64,000 bases of DNA. Source: an uncultured Cocleimonas sp. (lineage in GTDB: Bacteria > Pseudomonadota > Gammaproteobacteria > Thiotrichales > Thiotrichaceae). Of this stretch, positions 8,213 to 18,269 are shown piece by piece. Position 1 is the first letter of the stretch, and every line of letters begins with the position of its first letter. Made by a program: the position numbers and the translations under genes. The notes under the pieces are model-generated. The model saw only the letters and a list, made by a program, of their open reading frames with translations, searched no databases and was not told the DNA's origin. Where the stretch lies: contig NZ_CANLZW010000023.1 in the NCBI RefSeq assembly GCF_947495625.1, positions 16,492 through 80,491 of the forward strand, in the 5' to 3' direction.

Positions 8213-9604
8213 TTATTTTGATTCTGTTGGCTTAGTCAGCTGAGCTGGATCGAGTAAGCGTTCTAAGGTTTCTCTGTCTAAATCCGTCATTTCTAGCGCA
8301 ACCTCTATCAATGGTCGTTGCTCGGCATTGGTTCGTTTGACAATTGCAGCGCCTTTTTCGTAACCGATAACGGAATTTAAAGCGGTAATCAGGATAGGAT
8401 TTTGCGCCAGTGTTTGCGCTAACTTTTCTTGCTTATACTGCATATTGGCAATGCTGGTTTGAGCAAGCGCTTTTGAACCAGATGCGAGAATATCAACACT
8501 TTGTTGAAGATTGTGGGCAACCAGTGGCAACATCACATTCAATTGAAAATTACCGGATTGTCCTGCGATGGTTAGCGCAGCATCGTTGCCAATGACTTGG
8601 GCAGCAATCATACAGACCGCTTCGGGTATCACTGGGTTTACTTTTCCCGGCATGATGCTACTGCCCGGTTGAATGGCAGCTAATTGGATCTCGCCTAATC
8701 CTGCATATGGGCCGCTATTCATCCAGCGCAGATCATTGCTGATTTTCATCAGGCTGGTGGCGAGTGATTTGAATTCTCCGCTAAGACTTACAGCGGTATC
8801 TTGTGAGTTTAAACCGCGAAATGTATTCGACGTTTGCTGAAATTGATGTGTTGTTTGCGATGTAAGATATTCAGCAACCAATTTGCCGAAATCAGGATGT
8901 GCGTTGATGCCGGTACCTACGGCAGTTCCACCTATGGCGAGATTGCTTTGCATTTCTTCAGCGATATTGGTTATGCGTTGTTTGTGCGCGTTTATTTGTG
9001 ATGTCCACGCGCTGAGTTCTTGAGCAACAGTTATCGGCATAGCATCCATCAAATGGGTACGCCCAGTTTTAATCAATTTGCCTTGTGTTGCTGCGACTGA
9101 ATCGATGCTTTGTATCAATATTTCAAGCGCAGGTAAAAGCTTATTATAAACCGATAAAGAAATACTTAAGTGAATACAGGTGGGAATCACATCGTTGGAA
9201 CTCTGGCTTTTGTTGACGTGATCATTCGGGTGAACTGTCTCACCCGAATAGCGACTAGCGAGATTGGCAATCACTTCATTAGCATTCATATTAGTACTGG
9301 TACCGGAGCCAGTCTGAAATACATCAATGGGAAATTGATCACTGTATTCGCCAGCAGCAATTTCTAAGGCTGCTTTTTCGATACCTTCAGCAATTTTATT
9401 ATCCAGTAATCCGAGTTTATGATTGGCATGAGCGCACGCACATTTAATCAAACCAAGTGCTTGAATAAATTCCTTGGGCATGGGTATCCCACTAAGTGGA
9501 AAATTCAGAATTGCGCGTTGTGTTTGAGCCCCATAGAGTGCATCGACAGGTATTTCTATATCGCCCATGCTATCGGTAACAGTTCTGGTTTTATTCTGTT
9601 TCAT
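8213..9604 (-). CDS. fumC: Fumarate hydratase class II
   Basis: A 463-residue enzyme that interconverts fumarate and malate in the TCA cycle. The class II signature GSSIMPGKVNP is at residues 314-324. TGSGTSTNMNANEV (98-111) and the active-site region KTGRTHLMDAMP (179-190) are intact. Length matches the homotetrameric iron-free fumarases. It is a single gene with about 100 bases to its neighbours. Confidence 0.97.
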   Translation of the reverse strand: MKQNKTRTVTDSMGDIEIPVDALYGAQTQRAILNFPLSGIPMPKEFIQALGLIKCACAHANHKLGLLDNKIAEGIEKAALEIAAGEYSDQFPIDVFQTGSGTSTNMNANEVIANLASRYSGETVHPNDHVNKSQSSNDVIPTCIHLSISLSVYNKLLPALEILIQSIDSVAATQGKLIKTGRTHLMDAMPITVAQELSAWTSQINAHKQRITNIAEEMQSNLAIGGTAVGTGINAHPDFGKLVAEYLTSQTTHQFQQTSNTFRGLNSQDTAVSLSGEFKSLATSLMKISNDLRWMNSGPYAGLGEIQLAAIQPGSSIMPGKVNPVIPEAVCMIAAQVIGNDAALTIAGQSGNFQLNVMLPLVAHNLQQSVDILASGSKALAQTSIANMQYKQEKLAQTLAQNPILITALNSVIGYEKGAAIVKRTNAEQRPLIEVALEMTDLDRETLERLLDPAQLTKPTESK

Positions 9605-9779
9605 GCTGAAAATACTCTTTTGATATTTTTAACAACGTTTATCTTTATTAATGTTACTACTTTAGCATGAGTGTTGAATTAGGGATTAGTTGAGAGTCAG
9701 GACCTTGATTAAAGTTAAGAATAAACGCTGAAATAGAAGTTGCTGACCTTATGCTTTTATCGTCATCCGAAACCTATAA

Positions 9780-10115
9780 CTAATCGGTGCATTTTATGCA
9801 ACGCGTATAGGTAGGGTCTGCATCTAGGCGTTTTATATCGATGGCTTCTTCACAATAAAAACAAAACCCAAATGTTCCCGATTCAATGCGGCGTAAACCG
9901 CCTTCAATGCTATCTGCCAGCATTTCCCTTCGGCGAGAAGCTTCCAACGACATTTGCTGACTTTGCATTGCATCTATCCGCGAAAGCCTGCCCACACTGT
10001 TTTGATCAAGAATGACAGTATCACCAGATTGAGCAAATTCCTCTTCTAACTCATGCAGACCTTTCTGCAGTTTAAGTAATCTTTGCTTGAAATTGTTCAG
10101 TTGGGTTTGAGTCAT
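9780..10115 (-). CDS. DksA/TraR-type zinc-finger protein
   Basis: A 111-residue protein with a helical N-terminus (coiled coil, about 1-70) and a C-terminal C4 zinc finger: Cys85 and Cys88 (CFYC), then Cys106 and Cys109 (CIKC). This is the DksA/TraR layout, proteins that enter the RNA polymerase secondary channel. It is shorter than true DksA (about 150 residues) and lacks the acidic DXXDXA tip, so it is a DksA-like paralogue and not the main ppGpp cofactor. Confidence 0.85.
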   Translation of the reverse strand: MTQTQLNNFKQRLLKLQKGLHELEEEFAQSGDTVILDQNSVGRLSRIDAMQSQQMSLEASRRREMLADSIEGGLRRIESGTFGFCFYCEEAIDIKRLDADPTYTRCIKCTD

Positions 10116-10381
10116 TACAGTAGCCGTTTTGTTGTTTGGTAGCTATTAATAACATATTAATTTCTTATACCGAATTTAATTCGGATTTAAAATTTTTGTT
10201 AGTTTAATAGTGATTGAGTTTAAATTATTTGGTTTTAATCACTTTAGAGAATAATCAATTAATTAAAACACGCTCATTATTAATATTGACTAGGATAGGT
10301 TTTTCTTTCATTAAATTTCAAATAGGGTAACATTATTTCCACACGAGAAATTCTCACACAATTATTCTAAGAGGAAACAAA

Positions 10382-10966
10382 ATGAGCATCACCCTATTTC
10401 AAGATCGTATCTTCCCACGCCACATATCTGACTTAATGAATCTAATGCATATGATGGTTTTCAATGGCACTGACGGTGAAGAAAAGTGGGATACCTATCT
10501 GGATTTACGTCAAAAAGAATGTGTCGCACTAGCATTGGCACAATACTACCAATGCGATCATTGTGTTTCGCACCACTTAAAAGCAGCTCATAAGCTTGGC
10601 AAGATGGAGCCTGAAACGCTCCAACAGAACATCAGCAGAATTATTTTGTTTTTACGTATCGATACCAGAGCCATTAGCCAGTCAGAGAAAGAGCACTGGA
10701 TTAATGCATGGAAACGTTTCGCCCATAAAATTGCGGTTACTAGTGGCGATAATGCTACACCTTATTTGATTGGTTTAGCGATTGGCATAGCACGTGACGA
10801 TGAGTTTTTAATTGATTTTTGTGGCAACGATATTAAGCAGATTCTTATCGATCAGGATATTGAAGTGCTCCCTGCTATTGGAGAATTGGAATCAATTGTG
10901 ATTTTCATGAAAGCGGCGGCATCAAAGAATCGTGTGGCCGAAAAGCTGGGTAGAATTTTTTCTTAG
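10382..10966 (+). CDS. AhpD-like carboxymuconolactone decarboxylase family protein
   Basis: A 194-residue helical protein with the AhpD-type redox site CDHCVSHH (Cys58, Cys61, His65) preceded by acidic residues. In this family the CxxC pair reduces peroxidase partners or handles alkyl hydroperoxides. RBS AGAGGAAACAAA precedes the ATG. No peroxiredoxin gene is adjacent, so the partner is unknown. The C-terminal half has no further recognisable domain. Confidence 0.75.
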   Translation: MSITLFQDRIFPRHISDLMNLMHMMVFNGTDGEEKWDTYLDLRQKECVALALAQYYQCDHCVSHHLKAAHKLGKMEPETLQQNISRIILFLRIDTRAISQSEKEHWINAWKRFAHKIAVTSGDNATPYLIGLAIGIARDDEFLIDFCGNDIKQILIDQDIEVLPAIGELESIVIFMKAAASKNRVAEKLGRIFS

Positions 10967-11105
10967 ACTAAATAAATCTCATAACTGTGAAGTAGTTACC
11001 CCTAAATAAGGGATGAAACAAAAAGCTACGAAAGTATCACTGGCATGAACCAAAACGACAAAAAACTCTCCTTACTCAATAACATCTGAGAAAAAGAGGA
11101 CCATT

Positions 11106-11570
11106 ATGAAAAAACTTAAGTTTACAACAACGCTAACTGTAGCTATTGCGCTAAGCACACTTTTAACTGCTTGTTCAACGGCACCAGCTACCAGCAGCCG
11201 ACCTAACACTATAAAAAAACAACCGGTGATTCAGGTACAAAAAGCGACCATCTCTGAAGTTAAAAAAGTGTCAGTTGCTGATCCTAGCGCTAATAGCAGC
11301 GTGCTTCGAACTACTGGCTCAATTGCTGGTTCTATTCTTGGCTCTGCAAGTATTGCCGGATCAATTATCGGCAGCATGATTGGAAGTGCAGCGGGTAGTA
11401 GTGCGGATAAAGATTTAAGTAGAAAACCGGGATTAGAAATTTCCCTGTTACTGGATAATGGAGAAAACGTTGTTGTGACTCAGCTTGAAAGTGAGACACA
11501 AACCTTCAAAACTGGCGACAAAGTTAAGCTAGTTAAAAATGAAAGTTATGCGCAGGTGCAGCATTTATAA
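11106..11570 (+). CDS. Glycine-zipper outer-membrane lipoprotein
   Basis: A 154-residue protein with a lipoprotein signal (basic start, hydrophobic run, lipobox LLTAC at about residue 23). A Gly/Ser/Ile/Ala zipper follows (TGSIAGSILGSASIAGSIIG and on), then a beta-rich C-terminal domain (LEISLLLDNGENVVVTQ). The layout resembles the SlyB/Pcp family of small outer-membrane lipoproteins that stabilise the envelope. AAGAGG precedes the ATG. Confidence 0.8.
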   Translation: MKKLKFTTTLTVAIALSTLLTACSTAPATSSRPNTIKKQPVIQVQKATISEVKKVSVADPSANSSVLRTTGSIAGSILGSASIAGSIIGSMIGSAAGSSADKDLSRKPGLEISLLLDNGENVVVTQLESETQTFKTGDKVKLVKNESYAQVQHL

Positions 11571-11647
11571 GCACTTGTATTATCATTTGATAATTATTCT
11601 CTAAAAAAATCGAACAAACGCAATAACCACATCTATTCATATTAAAA

Positions 11648-11671
11648 GGGGTGTCATTAAAATGACACCCC
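11648..11671. terminator. Hairpin between convergent genes
   Basis: GGGGTGTCAT (11648-11657), loop TAAA, ATGACACCCC (11662-11671): a perfect 10-bp stem between the lipoprotein gene and the convergent DUF533 gene. Its right arm forms the start of a dispersed-repeat copy. Confidence 0.65.
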
Positions 11672-11692
11672 CGTACTTATAAGCATATTTTT
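11664..11692 (+). repeat. Dispersed C-rich repeat, variant copy
   Basis: GACACCCCCGTACTTATAAGC then ATATTTTT. It differs from the main core by G for C (CCCCCG). It is sense-oriented, about 95 bases 3' of the lipoprotein gene. Confidence 0.75.
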
Positions 11693-11707
11693 AAAACAAA
11701 TATTCGC

Positions 11708-12451
11708 TTAAGCTAATTCTTCTTCTTTCACTTTTTGCAATTGAGCCACCAAATCATCTGGCAATCCCATTTCTTTTGCTAATGAATCTAAATAATCGCG
11801 CTCCATAGAGTTCTCTCGATCCGTTACTACTGCCGAGACTAAGTAAATTTCTGACGCCATTGCCTGACTTTTCGCCATTGCCGCTATTTCTTTTACATCG
11901 AGTGGTCTCGCAATTTCTGCCTGCAGAATACCTTCTACTTCATCACCAAGCTCTAGTTTTACTATCTGCTCTTTGATTGCCGTTTCTTCTTTGCTATTCA
12001 CATGGCCGTCTGCTTTAGCTGCAGCAACCATCGCTCTTAGTAAGGTTTGACTACGATCATTCGCTTGTTCTGGCTCGAGTTTGTCAAAATTAATTAAACG
12101 TCCCTCACTATTACCTTGACCCGCCGCTTCTTTGGCAATGTCTTCATATTCCTGAGCGGTGGCATTTCTTTCTGACATCCAGTTTTGATAGGCTTTGTAA
12201 CCAATGCCACCAATTGCTGCGAGACTGCCAATTTTTAGTGCTGAACCTGTTACTCTGCGCCCTGCTCCAGTACCTAAAAGCAATGCAAGAACGCCTGCGG
12301 CCATTGCACCTTTTTTCATACCATCTAATTTGGCATCACGCTCTTCGCCTGCTTCAGGTAATTGTAATTTTTCTTCTGCTATGGTTTGACCTTTACTCGC
12401 AAGGTCTTTGCCTGTTTTGAGTAATTCATCGAGGAATGATTTGGTATCCAT
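11708..12451 (-). CDS. DUF533 / YebE-type inner-membrane protein
   Basis: A 247-residue protein beginning MDTKSFLDELLKTGKDLASKGQ. A hydrophobic glycine-rich stretch (GAMAAGVLALLLGTGAGRR, about 44-64) is followed by a second (IGSLAAIGGIGYKAY), then a TerB-like helical domain (LLRAMVAAAKADGHVNSKEE). This is the DUF533/YebE arrangement. The start at 12451 is preferred to 12475 because AAGGAGCAACAAC directly precedes it. Its role is unknown; the TerB-like domain is often linked to envelope stress. Confidence 0.85.
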   Translation of the reverse strand: MDTKSFLDELLKTGKDLASKGQTIAEEKLQLPEAGEERDAKLDGMKKGAMAAGVLALLLGTGAGRRVTGSALKIGSLAAIGGIGYKAYQNWMSERNATAQEYEDIAKEAAGQGNSEGRLINFDKLEPEQANDRSQTLLRAMVAAAKADGHVNSKEETAIKEQIVKLELGDEVEGILQAEIARPLDVKEIAAMAKSQAMASEIYLVSAVVTDRENSMERDYLDSLAKEMGLPDDLVAQLQKVKEEELA

Positions 12452-12635
12452 GTTGTTGCTCCTTGTTAGTATCACTCTAATTAATAGGGGCTAAATGGTG
12501 TTTTTTCAAGTAATTAGGCAAAGTGTATTCAATTAATGACCCCCCTCACCTTTGGATTAGTATTACATTTTTTTCGTTTAAAGAAGTAAATTGAATTAAT
12601 GCTCCGCGAGCTACTTTTATATTTATTGCAGACAT

Positions 12636-12670
12636 AAAAAAAGCGAGACCTAAAGGACTCGCTTTTTTTT
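12636..12670 (-). terminator. Intrinsic terminator of the cold-shock gene
   Basis: A-run, GCGAG-A-CCT, loop AA, AGG-A-CTCGC and eight Ts on the plus strand. The stem is flanked by A and T runs, so it can act in both directions. It lies about 60 bases 3' of the cold-shock gene. Confidence 0.9.
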
Positions 12671-12729
12671 GATCTCACCTCTTGCGAGGTAAGAACTACA
12701 ATTTAATTAGTAGTTACAAAAGTAACAAA

Positions 12730-12936
12730 TTAAAGAGCAGTGATGTTCTCAGCTTGAGGACCTTTTTGGCCTTCAGTAACTGTGAACTCAACTTTTTGAC
12801 CTTCTTGAAGAGTCTTGAAGCCGTCACCCTGAATCGCAGAGAAGTGTGCGAAAACGTCTGGGCCAGACTCTTGCTCGATAAAACCAAAGCCTTTAGATTC
12901 GTTGAACCATTTAACAGTTCCAGTAGTAGTAGACAT
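12730..12936 (-). CDS. CspA-family cold-shock protein
   Basis: A 68-residue single cold-shock domain. RNP1 is KGFGFIE and RNP2 is DVFAHFSAI, after [12 protein letters not shown]. It binds single-stranded nucleic acid as an RNA chaperone. AGGAAAATATT precedes the ATG. A long AT-rich leader lies upstream, as is usual for csp genes with temperature-responsive 5' UTRs. Which csp paralogue it is cannot be told. Confidence 0.95.
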   Translation of the reverse strand: MSTTTGTVKWFNESKGFGFIEQESGPDVFAHFSAIQGDGFKTLQEGQKVEFTVTEGQKGPQAENITAL

Positions 12937-13520
12937 AATATTTTCCTATTATTCAAAGTTTTTAAATGTGCCTTTTAAGCGTTTCCAGCATGGAAATACT
13001 CAGGCGGGTTTTGCTGAAGTGGTGTTGCTATGACTTTATGAATATCAGGACGAGGATCTAAACAGATGGAACTTCGAGATGGTGTTGCATAAATATTGTA
13101 ACTTACTTTCAAGCTGTGACTAATTATATAGTACACACACCATTAGTCAAACAGAACACGAAAAAGTTCATAAAACTTTAATATAATGTTTGTTATTAGT
13201 TTTTATCTTACGCTTTTGAAAATTAATAGCATAAACATCATAAAACTCTGATTATTCAATAATTTTGCTTAACGACTGACACCCCTTTCTAACAGCTATA
13301 CACTTACTCTTTTTGATAAAATAAATAGATAAATTATTTATAATTTTGGAGATGAATATAATAAAAACTACCTAGATCCTCTTTTAATTGCAATCAATAG
13401 TTAATCAAAAACAGATAAAAAATAACTAATTCAGTCGTTACACTTGATATCGAGAAAGAATTAAATTACGAGATAAACAATAGATGCATCAAACCTTGTA
13501 ACAGCTACTAAAACAAAAAT
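12937..13520. other. Non-coding region with probable csp 5' UTR
   Basis: About 580 bases without a gene. The part next to the cold-shock start (to about 13135) is plausible leader RNA of that gene. The rest, to the hda stop at 13521, is very AT-rich and I see no defined element in it. Confidence 0.5.
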
Positions 13521-14240
13521 TTAGTCTAGCACCTGCTTTATAAAAGGTACGGTTATGACCGTTTTTTGAATCAGACTTTGCTCATCAAGTGTGTTTAAAA
13601 TATCCATCAGGGATTCAATATCACGCGGATAACGACGAAACAAATATTCCAGCACACGATCACTCAATTCAAAACCGCGTTGCTCTGCTCTGGCCTGAAG
13701 GGCTTTGGGCTTATCTTCGTCACTCAGCGCATGGACCTGGTAACTCCCGCCCCAAATTAAACGCGAAGCCAAATCGGGCAACACACATTTCAAGTGTCTG
13801 GGATTTTCCTGAGAGCTCATAATCAAGCGCTGACCACGCTGGCGCGTACTATTAATCAAATTAAACAGCGCTGTCTCCCATTCCTTATCCCCTACAATTT
13901 CATCGACATCGTCAATCGCAATAAAATTTGAATGACTTGTAATACCCGACAATATCTGGGTGCCATAGGTTTTAAGTTTTTTTAAAGGAATGTATGAAAC
14001 GGGATATTTATCGTTTGCGACTTCAGCACAACAAGCCTGCAACAAATGTGACTTACCTGATTTAGATTCTCCCCAGAGGATATTTTGCTGAGCTTCTGTT
14101 GATTGCGTAAATAATTTCAACGCGCCTATTAGCTCATGATTATCTAGCTCATGATTCTCGCCTGCCTCATCGACATAATATGAGGCAAAACGGTAGCCAT
14201 CGCGGATTTGTACATTAAGTGTAAGCTGCTGGTTTGACAC
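13521..14240 (-). CDS. hda: DnaA regulatory inactivator Hda
   Basis: A 239-residue AAA+ protein related to the DnaA ATPase domain. Walker A is GESKSGKS (57-64) and Walker B is FIAIDDVDE. The N-terminal QQLTLNVQIRDGYRFASYY holds the clamp-binding-type motif. Hda with the beta clamp stimulates DnaA-ATP hydrolysis after initiation. It is followed upstream on the same strand by the AI-2E transporter gene, an arrangement common in gammaproteobacteria. Confidence 0.93.
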   Translation of the reverse strand: MSNQQLTLNVQIRDGYRFASYYVDEAGENHELDNHELIGALKLFTQSTEAQQNILWGESKSGKSHLLQACCAEVANDKYPVSYIPLKKLKTYGTQILSGITSHSNFIAIDDVDEIVGDKEWETALFNLINSTRQRGQRLIMSSQENPRHLKCVLPDLASRLIWGGSYQVHALSDEDKPKALQARAEQRGFELSDRVLEYLFRRYPRDIESLMDILNTLDEQSLIQKTVITVPFIKQVLD

Positions 14241-14264
14241 GATTCTATTCAGTGATTAACTAAT

Positions 14265-15374
14265 TTAAGACGCTTTACTAGAGGCATCATCGTCATCGGC
14301 CGCTATTAAACTATCCGGGGGCGAGCCATACAAATGGCTACCTTTGTAGGATTTATTCAAATGACGCATCACCACGGCAATTACAGCAAATACCGGTAAC
14401 GCCAACAAAATTCCAAAGAACCCAAATAACTGGCCTCCTGCTAACACTGCAAAGATAACAGCTACGGGATGTAAACCGATACGATCACCCACCAATAAAG
14501 GCGTAAGCACAGTACCTTCGACCATCTGTGCAGCAACAAATACAGCGCCTACCCAGAGTAAATTCATCGGATCGTGTGTTTGCAATAGCACCGCAGCGCC
14601 AGCAACAACAATACCTACGATTAATCCCATATACGGAATAAAACTTAACAGACCGGCGAGCATGCCAATCAATAATGAAAACTCTAAACCAACCAGCTTC
14701 AGACCTATTGAATAGATAGTACCGAGCGCCAGCATCACCATCATCTGACCGCGTAAAAATGCGCCCAGAACTTCATCTGACTCTTTAGCCAGAAGGCTGA
14801 TTGTTGGCTCTACATCGCGAGGTAATAAATCGTGAATATAAGCAACAAGGCGATCCCAATCTCTTAGTAGATAGAAGCTAATGACTGGAATTAAAAATAG
14901 ATTAGCTGCCCAGCCAATAACCACAAAACCCGAATGGGTGACCGTGCGCAACAGGCTCTTAAAGAAACTTCCGGCATGCGAGAAATAATCGGTGAAAGTC
15001 GATTTTAATTGCTCTACTTCCAAAGCGGGAATATTGACACCAAAGGTTTCTTGCAGAGTAGGTTCTAAATTCACCATCAACCAGTCGATATAACTGGGCG
15101 CTTTAGTAATGAGTAATCGAATCTGTGATTCCAAAAGGGGAATTAGAAACAGTAAAATCGGCAATACAATCAAAAAAGCAATGAAAAATACAACAACAAC
15201 CGATAACGTCCGGGAAATATTAAATTTTTCTAAACGATCTACTAATGGATCACCCAGATATGCTAACAAAGCACCCGCAACAAAAGGCAATAAAATAGGC
15301 GCTAAAAAATACAATAAACCTGCGCTGATTATGCCGATGGTTAGCCAAAACCAGCGCGAACTTTGAGTCATCAT
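14265..15374 (-). CDS. AI-2E family (PerM-like) transporter
   Basis: A 369-residue polytopic protein with about seven or eight membrane segments and a soluble loop at about residues 75-150. The C-terminal half has GLLSFIPYMGLIVGIVVAG and LLVGDRIGLHPVAVIFAVLAGGQLFGFFGILLALP, which is the AI-2E transporter/PerM signature. Substrate is unknown. It lies 24 bases upstream of hda on the same strand, so co-transcription is likely. Confidence 0.9.
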   Translation of the reverse strand: MMTQSSRWFWLTIGIISAGLLYFLAPILLPFVAGALLAYLGDPLVDRLEKFNISRTLSVVVVFFIAFLIVLPILLFLIPLLESQIRLLITKAPSYIDWLMVNLEPTLQETFGVNIPALEVEQLKSTFTDYFSHAGSFFKSLLRTVTHSGFVVIGWAANLFLIPVISFYLLRDWDRLVAYIHDLLPRDVEPTISLLAKESDEVLGAFLRGQMMVMLALGTIYSIGLKLVGLEFSLLIGMLAGLLSFIPYMGLIVGIVVAGAAVLLQTHDPMNLLWVGAVFVAAQMVEGTVLTPLLVGDRIGLHPVAVIFAVLAGGQLFGFFGILLALPVFAVIAVVMRHLNKSYKGSHLYGSPPDSLIAADDDDASSKAS

Positions 15375-15424
15375 TTATTAGCCCTACTCTTAACCCTTTT
15401 AATAAAATTATCTACTAACAATTG

Positions 15425-15997
15425 TCAGATTGCTCCGTTTTTATTGTGTTGTTTTTTGGAGAGATATTTAATTGTATATCGACTCCAATGAATCACATAC
15501 ATAATTCCGCTGAGCAGTGTTGTTATCGCCACACCATATTTAAGAATATTCAGTACTGGCTCGGTCATTGGGTTAATAGCCAAATGATACATCAAGGCCA
15601 GCACAAACGTTATCTGCATGGTGGTATTGATCTTGCTTATCAAAATCGGCGTCATACGTAACTCTCGTGTCACCCAGTGATAAACTATCGCCCCAAGCAA
15701 TATAATCAAATCACGAGAGATGACTAAAATCGCCAACCAGTTTGGGATAATATCTTTATAAGCGAGGGTAACGAATACAACGGTTAGCAATAATTTATCC
15801 GCTAATGGATCTAGAAATCCACCGAGCTTACTTTGCCATTTATAGTTTCGCGCAAGAAATCCATCTATTGCGTCTGAAATTCCTGCTACAAAAATTAAAA
15901 TTAAAGCATTTTTCCACTCAGCATGTAATAACTGATGAGCAATTGGCAGCACTAATAAAATTCGTAAAGCACTGATTATATTTGGAATATGATGCAA
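15425..15997 (-). CDS. CDP-alcohol phosphatidyltransferase (PgsA-like)
   Basis: A 190-residue integral membrane enzyme with the full CDP-alcohol phosphotransferase motif, DG-x2-AR-x8-G-x3-D-x3-D, in DGFLARNYKWQ then SKLGGFLDPLADK. Several hydrophobic segments follow. The likely reaction is CDP-diacylglycerol plus glycerol-3-phosphate to phosphatidylglycerol phosphate, but the family also includes other head-group transferases and paralogues beside hda are often not the main PgsA. It lies about 50 bases upstream of the AI-2E gene. Confidence 0.85.
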   Translation of the reverse strand: MHHIPNIISALRILLVLPIAHQLLHAEWKNALILIFVAGISDAIDGFLARNYKWQSKLGGFLDPLADKLLLTVVFVTLAYKDIIPNWLAILVISRDLIILLGAIVYHWVTRELRMTPILISKINTTMQITFVLALMYHLAINPMTEPVLNILKYGVAITTLLSGIMYVIHWSRYTIKYLSKKQHNKNGAI

Positions 15998-16024
15998 TAT
16001 AATTTCAACCTGTTAATTAACTGC

Positions 16025-16876
<852 letters not shown>

Positions 16877-16883
16877 TCATTAA

Positions 16884-16906
16884 ATCACCCCCGTACTTTA
16901 AGGGGT
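16884..16906 (+). repeat. Dispersed C-rich repeat, variant copy beside dnaJ
   Basis: ATCACCCCCGTACTTTAAGGGG followed by TTTATTT. CCCC and GGGG can pair into a short stem. It lies between the dnaJ stop and dapB and is antisense to both, which is unlike most copies. Confidence 0.75.
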
Positions 16907-18067
16907 TTATTTGGTATCTGCTTCGTTTTCAAACCAGCCTTTCACTTCATCAAAGAATGATTTTGCCTTAGTACCCCAACCATGCTGTTGCGGACTGTGC
17001 TTCTCGCCACCTTTTTCAAGTGCAGCCTGAAACTGCTCAAGTAACTTCTTTTGTTTTGAGGTTAGGTTGATCGGAGTTTCTACGTCGATACGACATAACA
17101 AATCACCTGTCATACTACTGCGCACAGACTTAACGCCTTTGCCACGCAAGCGGAAAACTTTAGCTGTTTGTGTTTCAGCAGGAATTTTTAAACTGACTTC
17201 ACCCCTTAACGTTGGTACGTTTATATTTCCACCTAAAGCAGCTTGTGTAAATGGAATCGGCATCACACAGTGCAAATCATTTCCATCACGGGTAAAAATC
17301 TCATGCTCTTTAAGGTGCATTTGAACATAAAGATCGCCTGATGGACCGCCATTTATGCCAGCTTCACCTTCGCCACTTAAGCGAATACGATCGCCCGTAT
17401 CAACGCCTTCCGGAATTTTAACTTCGAGTGTTTTCTTCTGCTCTACACGACCTTCTCCATGACAATCATCACATGGATCTGAAATAACGGTTCCCGCACC
17501 ATGACAATGAGGACAGGTTTGTTGTACCGAGAAAAAGCCTTGCTGAATTCTGACCTGGCCTTGTCCATGACAGGTACCACAAGTTTCTGGATGACTGCCT
17601 TCTTTCGCACCACTACCGTCACAAGTCTCACACGTTTGTTTGCTTGGTACGCGAATGTCTACGCTTGTTCCGAAGACTGCTTCTTCTAAGGTAAGTTCTA
17701 GATTGTATTGTAAATCACTACCTCGATAAGCAGCAGTTCCGCCGCCTCCGCCACCACGTGATCCACCGAAGATATCTTCAAAGATATCACCAAATCCACC
17801 AAAGCCAGAACCGCCACCACCGAAACCGCCGCCTTGTGAGCCATCAACACCAGCATGACCAAATTGGTCATAAGCTGCGCGTTTTTGTGAATCAGAGAGG
17901 ATTTCATATGCCTCTTTGATTTCTTTAAATTTTATTTCTGCTTCATGATTATCAGGGTTTCTATCAGGATGAAATTTCATAGCCATGCGGCGATATGCTT
18001 TTTTCAGATCTGCTTCGCTACAACTTTTTGAAACACTCAAAATTTCGTAATAACATTGTTTGGACAT
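16907..18067 (-). CDS. dnaJ: Chaperone DnaJ
   Basis: A 386-residue co-chaperone of DnaK. The J domain covers about 1-70 with HPD at 33-35. A Gly/Phe-rich linker (about 75-120) follows, then four zinc-binding CxxCxGxG-type repeats ([32 protein letters not shown]), then the C-terminal substrate-binding domains. It lies about 200 bases downstream of dnaK, with a hairpin in the gap. Confidence 0.98.
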   Translation of the reverse strand: MSKQCYYEILSVSKSCSEADLKKAYRRMAMKFHPDRNPDNHEAEIKFKEIKEAYEILSDSQKRAAYDQFGHAGVDGSQGGGFGGGGSGFGGFGDIFEDIFGGSRGGGGGGTAAYRGSDLQYNLELTLEEAVFGTSVDIRVPSKQTCETCDGSGAKEGSHPETCGTCHGQGQVRIQQGFFSVQQTCPHCHGAGTVISDPCDDCHGEGRVEQKKTLEVKIPEGVDTGDRIRLSGEGEAGINGGPSGDLYVQMHLKEHEIFTRDGNDLHCVMPIPFTQAALGGNINVPTLRGEVSLKIPAETQTAKVFRLRGKGVKSVRSSMTGDLLCRIDVETPINLTSKQKKLLEQFQAALEKGGEKHSPQQHGWGTKAKSFFDEVKGWFENEADTK

Positions 18068-18187
18068 GATGAAACCTTTTTTCTTTAAACTATATAAACA
18101 ATAAATGTGCTGCGCTTAAACTAGAACCACTTAAAACAGAACCGTTTAAACCGAGTTTGTAAAACCAGTAGAACGCTAAAACAAAAT

Positions 18188-18218
18188 AAGGCGCAAAGGT
18201 TAAAAACCTATGCACCTT
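18188..18218 (-). terminator. Imperfect hairpin between dnaK and dnaJ
   Basis: AAGG-GCA-AGGTT pairs with AACCT-TGC-CCTT with single mismatches. Read on the minus strand it is followed by ATTTTG. It may be a weak terminator or an attenuator that lowers dnaJ relative to dnaK. Confidence 0.4.
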
Positions 18219-18269
18219 ATGTGTCTACCCACCTCTTAAATTAAAGTATTAAGAGGCATTTTTTGCGTT

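Noticed and set aside
12534..12553. TGACCCCCCTCACCTTT upstream of the DUF533 gene
   Set aside because: It shares only the C6 run; core and tail do not match. Possibly a decayed copy, but not supported.
13138..13520. Possible small RNA in the AT-rich region between csp and hda
   Set aside because: No promoter-terminator pair or stable fold stands out by eye.
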